A stretch of 64,000 bases of DNA from Cladorhizidae sp. MBARI D1340-BT2. Lineage: Eukaryota > Porifera > Demospongiae > Poecilosclerida > Cladorhizidae. The stretch spans positions 15,667,940 to 15,731,939 of the forward strand of contig JAQNBH010000010.1 in assembly GCA_028752905.1 (NCBI GenBank), read 5' to 3'. The position numbers and the translations under genes are program-made. Below are positions 13,501-25,500 of this stretch, piece by piece; position 1 is the stretch's first letter; the number at the start of each line of letters is the position of its first letter. The notes under the pieces are model-generated. The model ran no database searches and was not told the origin of the DNA. It was given only the letters and a program-made list of their open reading frames with translations.

Positions 13501-16500
13501 GAACATGCCTCAAGTCAATTCAACTCCGGATCAACAGGATGGGAATACAAGCCAAGATGAATTGCTGTTCATGTAATATTTGTGTTTGCCATAAGTCTTT
13601 CATTGACTTGTTTTTTTGTTGTGACTTCTGTAAGAACCATGTAAATTAATTAATTTTCCAATTTGTAGGATTTGCTCACATGACATTAAAAATACAAGGA
13701 AAAACAGTATATTGTCTTTGCAGTTGACCAATCTTCCTACGACAAGCGGCAGTGGGTTTCAAGCTGGGACTGCATTCGTCTGTCCATAGGACATTCTTGA
13801 ACCTTCAGATGCCCACAAATTGTCTTGGCCACATCAACCTCTTGATGTAAAGATGGCATTGGGGATAATAATTTTATTCACATCAAGTCAACAAAAAATC
13901 TGTAAATGTTATTTCATTGCTAGGAGAATGATCACAACAGCCACACCATCAACAGGGTGGGCATTCAAGCTACAGCTTAAACTACAAACAAGCTTAGATT
14001 AGCAGAGCCACCCACCCATAGCAAGCAAGGAGCCTTTAAGTCAGTTTCCTGTCAGCTAAATTAAGTCATGGAGCTTTAAGCCAGTCTCCTATCAGCTAAA
14101 TAGTTAGCATACAGCCTTTTAAGAATCCCAAGCAAACAAGACGAACACGATTTTTGTTGACTCTCTTGCCAAACTGCTAGTAGGAGCTACCCTCAGAGTG
14201 AGGTTCTACACCTAGAATGGTCCTGACTGACAATGGGTAGCCCTAGTTGTTGAGATGCTCGTGCAGGTGGTAGGCAGTCGTCAATTCGCATCTTCTCTAT
14301 CACAATCTCTCGGATGGCTGCAGTTATATTTAAAGGTTTCCCGCTACCAAACCGCCAGGGCGTTTCTCGAGAGTGCCTTACGTAGTGGTCAACCCCCTGC
14401 CCCGTAGCCATAATACCCTCCATCTCCAAGGTCCTGACAATGGCTGGTTTCAACCTCTAAAGATATAAAATTCTCTGTTTCTTGTACGCCGAATCACAAA
14501 CTGAAATGTCTGCCACGAGCAACTCCCGACGATCCATTCGGGCCTAATAAACATTTCCGTCTAAATATTTCGTGCGTCTAAACATTTTGTGCGTCTGAAC
14601 ATTTCATACCGTTCTTTTCAGCCGGTTGGAAAACGCACACGGTTAAACGCTGCACGCACGCTGGGTTTAAATGCAATGCCAAGTGTTTTTTTGGCTCGTA
14701 CTGTACATGCTACTGGTCTACCCAACACCAGGCCCACTCTCCATCATTTTCATTCTTTTGTAGGTAGCCAATTTTAATAAATTCCATACTGGCCAACGAC
14801 CGCATACATATACTTTATACTACATCACGTAATCTGTGGCTAATCTGATTGGTTAATAACTATAGGTTACATAGGCGTGTAACCTACACTTTTAACCGCA
14901 TGTAGTTTAGCGCATGCGCAATGTAGTATAAGTAAGATAGCCTATACAAAAGAGTCGGTTATGCGCCAGTGTAACCTACTCGTTTGCTGTTACATTCCTC
15001 GGCTTCGCCTCGGGGTAACCGCAAACTCGGAGGTTACATAGGCGCATAACCGACTCTTTTGTATAGGCTATCCTATACGTACACGCATAGTTAATGAAAC
15101 AAAACATGTCATGGGCAACCTAAACAGCTCTTCCTCTTCCCTTTCTGTTCCACATATCTACGCTTGTTTTGAGATCACTGTCTCATTGTTTCCAGACTCT
15201 CAATGTCAATGTTCGTGAGGTGTGAAAGACCGGAGTTACTTAAGGGGGGGCTTTAGGTCAAACCACAAAAAACATGCCACGAAGTAAAAACCGTCATAAC
15301 TTTTAGGTTTCTAGGGCTACAAATATTTTTTTTTTTGTGTCAAAAGATAGCCCTTTCTATGTGCTTTCAAGTGATATGTATAATAATATATTTACAGGTG
15401 TTTTTCTATCTAGATACCTGCAGCCATCAGACCTCCTCAAAATCACCATTCACAGCTTCCCATCTTGGATATTGGATCAAATGACTTCAAATTTGTTGTT
15501 TGTTTAGATAATGCATTACTCTTTGTAAGCAATGATCAGAATTTTTTTAAAATATATTCCCACTGTTTGCTGGGTTCATATAGATGCCACGCCCACTAAG
15601 CAACATAACTTTTTATTATTATGAATTAAAAAAAAATTGATCATAGAACACAAAGAGCAAAGAAAGAGCTTCAAAATGATATACAAGGTTTGAGAAAATA
15701 TATATTTTTAACCTAGTTATGCTGTGAATGGCGATTGGAAATCAGAATTTGACAAAAATCTGTTACAGCCTTCTAAAGGGGGACGAGGGTATTTTTTACT
15801 TTTTAAAATATTACTTGTGGTTACAACTTTAGAGCTCCGTAGATTCTGAAAGCTTCATGGTATGGACTTGATATATAGCTCAAAAGATAGGTCTCTCTGT
15901 GTGCTCTCTTTTGATACTAAAATATGTTTCATAGGTATAACTATAGGCAAGTTACTAGACCCTAAAGTGGAGGGACCTCAAAAACCTGCATCCCATTCAG
16001 AATAACTCCAGATTGCTAAGTGCCAAAAAATTGAAATTGGTACGAGTGGCTAGAGGAAGCCCTAGAGCATGCAATGACCTTTTTCATTAGGCGTTAAAAA
16101 TTTATTACCTGGTCAAGCGCGTGGGTAGAAAATTGAGGGCGTTGCAATCAACGCCCTCAATTTTCCACTCGGTGCTTGACCAGGTAATAAATTTTTAACG
16201 CCTAATGAAAAAGGTCATTGCATGCTCTAGGGCTTCCTCTAGCCACTCGTACCAATTTCATTTTTTTGGCACTTAGCAATCTGGAGTTATTCTGGATGGG
16301 GACTTTGGGATGCAGGTTTTTGAGATCCCTCCACTTTAGGGTCTAGTAACTTGCTATAGTTATACCTATGAAACATATTTTAGTATCAAAAGAGAGCATA
16401 CAGAGAGACCTATCTTTTGAGCTATATATCAAGTCCATACCATGAAGTTTGCAGAATCTACGGAGCTCTAAAGTTGTAACCCCAAGTTAAAATTAAAAAT

Positions 16501-19500
16501 ACCATCGAAACTCACCCTCCACGGACAGTCTTCTTTCCCAATTGAATGGAGGTGTATGTACAAAAGTCACTATAAGTCCAGAAAACGCCCTCAATTTTCC
16601 ACTCGCGCGCTTGACCAGGTAATAAATTTTTAACGCCTAATGAAAAAGGTCATTGCATGCTCTAGGGCTTCCTCTAGCCACTCGTACCAATTTTATTTTT
16701 TTGGCACTTAGCAATCTGGAGTTATTCTGGATGGGGACTTTGGGATGCAGGTTTTTGAGATCCCTCCACTTTAGGGTCTAGTAACTTGCTATAGTTATAC
16801 CTATGAAACATATTTTAGTATCAAAAGAGAGCACACAGAGAGACCTATCTTTTGAGCTATATATCAAGTCCATACCATGAAGTTTGCAGAATCTACGGAG
16901 CTCTAAAGTTGTAACCCCAAGTTAAAATTAAAAATACCATCGAAACTCACCCTCCCTCCACGGACAGTCTTCTTTCCCAATTGAATGGAGGTGTATGTAC
17001 AAAAGTCACTATAAGTCCAGAAAACGCCCTCAATTTTCCACTCGCGCGCTTGACCAGGTAATAAATTTTTAACGCCTAATGAAAAAGGTCATTGCATGCT
17101 CTAGGGCTTCCTCTAGCCACTCGTACCAATTTCATTTTTTTGGCACTTAGCAATCTGGAGTTATTCTGGATGGGGACTTTGGGATGCAGGTTTTTGAGAT
17201 CCCTCCACTTTAGGGTCTAGTAACTTGCCTATAGTTATACCTATGAAACATATTTTAGTATCAAAAGAGAGCACACAGAGAGACCTATCTTTTGAGCTAT
17301 ATATCAAGTCCATACCATGAAGTTTGCAGAATCTACGGAGCTCTAAAGTTGTAACCCCAAGTTAAAATTAAAAATACCATCGAAACTCACCCTCCACGGA
17401 CAGTCTTCTTTCCCAATTGAATGGAGGTGTATGTACAAAAGTCACTATAAGTCCAGAATGGAGCATCCAAATCTTCTCAAATTTGGAATGCAGCATCTTA
17501 CAGGTCCTGGCAACATATTTATGGGAAGAGAAAAAAAAACCAAAAACAAAACCAAAAAACATTTTTGGACCTAAAGGTCTAAACTGCTTCGTAGACGAGT
17601 TTTGATTAATTTCATCCGAGAGAAGCTTCTCTCTACAGAGGCAGTAGCAACAGGTATGGACAGACTGATGGCGACAAGTGTGTCAGGTTTTAGAACATGG
17701 TGTTCGACATATCATTTAAAACCAGCTCTTTCAACTGACACCTCATGTTGCCTTGAGGCTGCATGGCCATGAACTGGAGAAAAGTTTCCACTCTGTACTA
17801 ATGTCAGGGGATCCATCGCTTCTTTAATGTTTCTTCAGCCTGTAATGTCTCTGCAGATCTCTCTCTGCCATCGTATGCAAGGAATGTGCTAAGAGACTGT
17901 TTGCTGCAAGAGGACAGGTCGTTAGAGTCTACACTTGGCACTTGTCTTGGATCAAAGACGCTCAGTGCTGACAAAACATCTCCAGAAGAAGAAAAACGGC
18001 TCGAAATATTATCTTTCAGATGACTGCTTTTACTACTTTTTCCTGGAACAATTTGATCTCTGCACTTTTTTCAGTTCCTCCTTCCAAGTCCTCACTTTCA
18101 TCCCAAAACTCTAGCACTCAATTTGCTGCTGGTAGAAACTATATCATCCAACAAGTGGAGGGTTGCATTGACAAGACTAGATCTGGTGGACAAGTCCAAA
18201 TGTTCTCTCTGGAGTGTTTTACTGAGTTTGGCTAAGTGCATAGTCAAGCAAGAACATGCTGCAATTATTGTCTGCTTACTAGGGACTCTGCTAAATCCCA
18301 ATGCTTGGCTCATGTGTACTATCATGGATGTTATCTAGAGCAGCAACGATCGCAGAATAGCCGTCTTTATGCACTTCTCATGTGCCAAACAGCGAGTACC
18401 AGAAGGCTTCATAATCTTCAATTCTGGCATATCAAGTACACAATGGATTGCTTTAAGAGATTCTGTTCTCTTTCGGGTATAATGGAAAAAATTCCACAGA
18501 GCTATGCGTGCTGATGCTTTATTCCTGGATTGAGTGGCACTAACAGCTTCAACACAAGCCAACTGTAACAAGTGGCAGAGCATGAACAGAGCATGAGGTG
18601 TGGGGGCCTTGATGAGAGTCTGGACTCAAGTTTTCTTTCTACTTGCTCCATCAAATCCCATCCCGACGATTCTGCGCACCTGAAGATTCTTCTGTTTCAA
18701 ACATTCAATTAGAGCCGAGTAGATACTCTCTGCATCAGCTTTCTGCGAGTGGAGGATCTCCAGGAAATGCTTCTCTGGAACACCACCTTGCTCTCGGCGA
18801 CAGTAAAGAGACAACTCTTCCACACTTGAAATAGCTGAACACTCATCTGCCATGGTTACTGTAATAGGACGCTTTATGAAGATGCTTCAGCATGGACTCC
18901 TCCACCCATGTGCCTAGAGCCACAAAGACAACCACAGCTACAAGATGTCTATATATACAGCATTCCTCCCTCCATTATCCATGAAGTACTTAAGATTCTC
19001 ACTTCCACAAGACACACCAATTTTTCGAACTTGATACAGTATGTGCTAAGTAGTTACCTGCAAGGGAGTGTGTGTAGCGAATGGGAGACCTTATGGCTGC
19101 TCTATTCTTCACTCTTTCTTGCCTTTCTGGAGGTGTTGCATGACTGCTCCCTCCCTCCCTAGAGCTCCCTCGGCTGGCAAAGCTGCTTGGTTAGCCGGGC
19201 ATGGGGAGCACTATTTTCATGGGCTTTCATTTTCTCAACATCTTCTTTCCATTTGGAAAATGATTTGTTAACCACATGCCTCCTGTTTGCTGAAGCGACT
19301 TCCTAGATTTTCAGCAGACCTTGCAATCTGCAATCTCATAATCCTCATCGTATTCCAGCCAAATAAAGTCTTCCTCGTCTTAGAGTACTTCCCGTGACTT
19401 GGACGGCTCACATGTTTCTTTGCAGGTATAACTTTACCGGTGCAGTGCTTCCTCCTGAGTTGACTAGGTCATAAATCCAAATTCTCAGCCTCCAACGCAT

Positions 19501-22500
19501 CTCCACTACTGCTAGTGCTGCTATGAGCTGGTGTGGCTGCAGATGATGGACTAGTGGCACTGAATCATCTCCACTACTGCTAGTGCTGCTATGAGCTGGT
19601 GTGGCTGCAGATGATGGACTAGTGGCACTGGAGTAAGAATGAAGATCCACTTGTCTTTGAGAGCAAACACTTTGGCAGAATAATACAACTAAACCTGTGA
19701 GGCCTTTATATAGTCAGCCAGTGCAAGTATGATGTAACTACACTGTACCCGAGTTAACTTTTAGAACTGGTCATCAAGACCAGGTCAAAAAATTGCACCT
19801 CTACCATATGCTAACAATGCAGAAAAAAGATGCATCCCAATGTTAATTCTGTCTTCATATCAGCACCAGCAAGTCTACAATTGAAAGGGAAAAATTCTGG
19901 GAAGGAGGGTATGCCCCCAGACTCTTAACTTGTTGATTATTAGCAAGCACACTAACATATCCCACCCCCCCCACCCCCCACCCCAAATTCTTTAAGACTT
20001 TTGCCTCCTCCCACTCAACTATTTTTCCAAATCAAGGCCTGCTAGCTGTGAGGTGACAGCTGGCCCTGGGCCTGCCCTGCTAGTCATGAGTGACCACTTG
20101 CCCTGCCTTAGCCATCCCAGCCTACCCTATCCATGAGGTGACAACTGGCCATGGTCCTGCCGGCCCTTACCATGAGGTGACCGCTGGCCCTGTGCCTACC
20201 CTAGCCTAGCCATGAGGTGACTGCTGCTGGTGGGTACCTATCCCGAAAAGCTAAGCTGCCAAGTACATTCAAGTCGAGCTTTGCTGAGAGCTGAGCTACG
20301 AGTGCACACTGGACAGCTAGCTACGTGTGGTGAGCACCTAGGCAGCTACATGTAGGCACTGCTCTGCAGGAATCCTAGCACTAACAACATCGAGTTCTTA
20401 CACAAACACTTCCATGCATGCCAACTTCATTAGCCTGGAGAAATTTGGCACCACAAGACACAAGGAATAAAAGTTTAAGTGAAGCAAGAATAGATTCTTC
20501 TTGCTACCTCACACACAAACATACGTACACCTCCGTGGAGACACACACACACATCCACAAGAGACCCACTTACACACAAACACATGCACACACACCCTCC
20601 CTGGAGACACTCACACAAACACATGCACTCACACCCTCCCTGGAGACACTCACACAAACACATGCACACACACCCTCCCTGGAGACACTCACACAAACAC
20701 ATGCACACACATCCTCCCTGGAGACATACACACAAACACATGCACACACACCCTCCCTGGAGACACTCACACAAACACATGCACTCACACCCTCCCTGGA
20801 GACACTCACACAAACACATGCACACACACCCTCCCTGGAGACACTCACACAAACACATGCACACACACCCTCCCTGGAGACACTCACACAAACACATGCA
20901 CACACACCCTCCCTGGAGACACTCACACAAACACATGCACACACACCCTCCCTGGAGACACTCACACAAACACATGCACACACACCCTCCCTGGAGACAC
21001 TCACACAAACACATGCACACACACCCTCCCTGGAGACACTCACACAAACACATGCACACACACCCTCCCTGAAGACACTCACACAAACACATGCACACAC
21101 ACCCTCCCTGGAGACACTCACACAAACACATGTACACACACCCTCCCTGGAGACATACACACAAACACATGTACACACACCCTTCCTGGAGACACTCACA
21201 CAAACACATGCACACACAGCCTCCCTGGAGACACCCACACAAACACATGTACACACACCCTCCCTGGAGACACTCCCACAAACACATGCACACACACCCT
21301 CCCTGGAGACACTCACACAAACACATGCACACACACCCTCCCTGAAGACACTCACACAAACACATGCACACACACCCTCCCTGGAGACACTCACACAAAC
21401 ACATGCACACACACCCTCCCTGGAGACACACACATATCCACACATACCCCTCCTTCGAGACAAACAGACCTTCTTCCTGCAGACTGAGCAGTTGCAGTTC
21501 TTCCGGCAGAATGGACAAAGCCAAGCCTTTGGGTCCATGGTAACCATAACAACACCATAACGGTTGATCAAGCATCTCTCACACCTGGTCAACATGGAAG
21601 GGAGAAACAGAAAGAGGGAGAGAGAGGAGCAAGGAAGAGGTGGAGAGAGATGAAGTAGGGCAAAGAAGAGACCAGATAGATGGGGGAAAAGTAGAAAAGG
21701 AAGGAAGAATGAGGCGGGAAGAATGAAAAGAACAGAATGAGAAAGTGTACTTTCAGTTAGAGGGAAGAGAGGATGGTCGCTAAAAAATAATAATGGCAAG
21801 AGAAATAAAAGGCTACCGATTGTTCCCGCCATTAGGAGACAACTCGTGGGATTATCTCCGCATCCCCCCCTCCCCCTTGGTCTTGAGAAAGGATGTTTTC
21901 CTAGACAGATTGTCTTGCTGAGTTTTGTTGTAGACATATCACCACTTAGAGCTGAGCTGCTTTTGTTTGCTTACGTCCAATGGAGCCTGATCTTATGAAA
22001 GCTGATAATATTTTAATTCTAGTGACTTGAACATCTTGTAAAGACTATTCCTGGGAAGAATAAGTTCTAGCTATAAATATAACATGTGTGTTTGTGTGAG
22101 TGTCTCCAGGGAGGGTGTGTGCATGTGTTTGTGTGTGTGTCTCCAGGGAGGGTGTGTGCATGTGTTTGTGTGTGTGTCTCCAGGGAGGGTGTGTGTGCAT
22201 GTGTTTGTGTGAGTGTCTCCAGGGAGGGTGTGTGTGCATGTGTTTGTGTGAGTGTCTCCAGGGAGGGTGTGTGTGCATGTGTTTGTGTGAGTGTCTCCGG
22301 AGGGTGTGTGCATGTGTTTGTGTGAGTGTCTCCGGAGGGTGTGTGCATGTGTTTGTGTGATTGTCTCCAGGGAGGGTGTGTGTGCATGTGTTTGTGTGAG
22401 TGTCTCCAGGGAGGGTGTGTGTGCATGTGTTTGTGTGAGTGTCTCCAGGGAGGGTGTGTGTGCATGTGTTTGTGTGAGTGTCTCCAGGGAGGGTGTGTGT

Positions 22501-25500
22501 GCATGTGTTTGTGTGAGTGTCTCCAGGGAGGGTGTGTGTGCATGTGTTTGTGTGAGTGTCTCCAGGGAGGGTGTGTGTGCATGTGTTTGTGTCCCCCCAC
22601 TCAATATATAACAGAGGTGTATAAAGGAGGAGGGGGGGTCCTCTTTTTCCAATATTTACTCCAAGTCCCCCCCCCCCCCCCCCCTGGCAAAAATCTGTAG
22701 ACAGCCTATAATGATATTACTATCCCCGGATAAAACCCTGAATGATGTGTAGGTCCAAATGGCAGCAAATGTTGAGGACAATGTCAAATTCTTCATGTTA
22801 CACACACCTTCCAAGCCCATAGTGGATTGGCAAGAGAACAGCAAGTGCCTGCCAGAGGAGCAGCTTCCAGGTGGCCGTAGCAACAAGGGTGTACAGTCAG
22901 GCCCCAATTAAGAGCAGGCCACAGCAACAAGGGTGTACAGTCAGGCCCCAATTAAGAGCAGGCCACAGCAACAAGGGTGTACAGTCAGGCCCCTAAGAGC
23001 AGGCCACAGCAACAAGGGTGTACAGTCAGGCCCCTAAGAGCAGGCCACAGCAACAAGGGTGTACAGTCAGGCCCCAGTCGGTGTGCCTGCCAGTCCTGTA
23101 CGCACAGGTACAAAGCCCACACTGCGAAAGCTGGTTTGTTAAGCTCAATACTAAGTTCAATACCGGGCAGTAGCTTAACAAGAAATGCGCAGTCGTCCAT
23201 TTCGTGTAGGTAAGACGGGTTCTAGGTCTGCAAGTATGCATTGCACAGGCTACAAGGGATAAGAGAGTAATTGAACCAAAATGCAGCCGAGAAGAGCTTG
23301 GCAAGTGTCACACGTGAATCTATAAATTTATCTAGATGGTAAAAATTGAAGAAACGCGGACTTTTGAACAAGAGACGTAGCCATGATCAGCGTTTAGCAA
23401 ATGGAGGCTAGAACTAAAGTTCTGTAAAGTAGTTGCTTAGCGAAGAGTATGTGCGCAATAGAGACACCAGCTTAACAACCAAGCCTATATGGAAGTCACC
23501 ATCTCAGTTCCAGCGGTTTTGGGAGCTACCAACCACCTCCATTGATGGCAAAGGTAACCTAACGACAAAAAGTCCATGGCTAAATATGAGGGTGGACTTT
23601 TTTTAAAGAACTTTCGCCAGGAGTGGGTTGTGCCAGAGTGTCTAGTATCCTACAGGAAGTGTGTAATAAACTACAGGAAGTGTCTAGTAAACTGCAGGAA
23701 GTACCTAGTATACTACAGGAAGTGCCTAGTATACTGCAGGAAGTGTCTAGTATACTGTGGGAAGTGTCTAGTATACTACCTCAAGTGCTTCAGTTGCCTA
23801 TTGCTTTTGAGATAGGCCACCACGGAGCATGCTGGTGAGAATGCAGCTCTCTGTTGGCTCAGAGATGGAAGCTCGTGGTGACCAAGCAACAACTGAAAGT
23901 AATAATAAACTTTGCTGTAAGTCTAGGGAGGAGCCCAGAGCAGGAAGCACTCACCCACAACATGTTGACATCCAATTGGCAAGGTCAGAATGAGGTCACT
24001 TCATTCCTAGCAACTACTTTTAGTAGAACTTCCAAGTTATAAACCCCCACCGGGGAAATGAGTTTTCATAACTCGGAAACTATTACATCATGAACGATGA
24101 TGTCATGCATATTTAGACACATTTTAACAGTGCACGAGTATAAATATTTGTACATACCTCCTCTTCCGCAGGTATTTCACATTGTTTCAGTGTTACAAGA
24201 CTCCTCCAGCGCTCCACATACCCAAACCCAATGCCATATGCATCACGTATGTTCATCCTGTACCCACTAATATTTCACTCTATAACTAAGATTTAAAGAT
24301 GTTATTTGTTTTAAGAAATCGTGTCGCTTCTTCACTGCTCAAGAGTGCAGTTCACGTAAGTGCCAAGGTCATCATCGGCATAGCAACATGCAAACTTCAT
24401 GGCCTTCTCTCTGGTTTCTTAATGTCTGTCGCCGTTTATTGCCAATTCCAAATCCCCCCCACTTTGGCTGACTAAGTACACATACTGCCTTGGTCCACTT
24501 GCTTCAAACTTTTCAGCTTCTCTTCGATGGAAGGTGTACATACTGCCTTGGTCCACTTGCTTCAAACTCTTCAGCTTCTCTTCGATGGAAGGTGTACATA
24601 TTGCCTTGGTGCACTTGCTTCAAACTCTTCAGCTTCTCTTTGATGGAACTTGGAAGGTGTACATACTGCCTTGGTCCACTTGCTTCAAACTTTTCAGCTT
24701 CTCTTCGATGGAAAGCATACATACTGCCTTGGTCCACTTGCTTCAAACTTTTCAGCTTCTCTTCGATGGAAGGTGTACATACTGCCTTGGTCCACTTGCT
24801 TCAAACTCTTCAGCTTCTCTTCGATGGAAGGTGTACATATTGCCTTGGTGCACTTGCTTCAAACTCTTCAGCTTCTCTTCGATGGAAGGTGTACATACTG
24901 CCTTGGTCCACTTGCTTCAAACTCTTCAGCTTCTCTTCGATGGAAGGTGTACATATTGCCTTGGTGCACTTGCTTCAAACTCTTCAGCTTCTCTTCGATG
25001 GAAGGTGTACATACTGCCTTGGTCCACTTGCTTCAAACTCTTCAGCTTCTCTTCGATGGAAGGTGTACATACTGCCTTGGTCCACTTGCTTCAAACTTTT
25101 CAGCTTCTCTTCGATGGAAGGCATACATAATGCCTTGGTCCATTTGCTTCAAACTCTTCAGCTTCTCTTTGATGGAACTTGGAAGGTGTACATACTGCCT
25201 TGGTCCACTTGCTTCAAACTTTTCAGCTTCTCTTCGATGGAAAGCATACATACTGCCTTGGTCCACTTGCTTCAAACTCTTCAGCTTCTCTTCAATGGAA
25301 GGCGTACATACAGCCTTGGTCAACTTCCTTCAAAATCGTCAGCTACTCTTCGATGGAATGTGTAATTCTCTTATGCTTGGCTGAAGAGCGTGAGGCATCA
25401 TTAAAAAAATTGCGTGCGAAGGAGAGGGAGCAAATGCAGCAGCTTCATGGGTGTGTGCATGCATGGGTGTGTGCATGCATGGGGGTGCGCATGCATGGAG

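Noticed and set aside
12991..13560. 189-codon plus-strand frame with hydrophobic stretches
   Set aside because: No family resemblance; inside gene A intron 2 on the opposite strand; codon pattern not convincing.
20418..21937. Frames of 328 to 455 codons of HTHAHTPSLETLTQT / CVCVSVSREGV type
   Set aside because: Products of the 39-bp minisatellite read through; only the exon 2 segment at 21,470-21,584 inside the 455-codon frame is real coding.
20571..25365. CRISPR-like regular repeats
   Set aside because: Repeats are contiguous without unique spacers, and the context is an animal gene.
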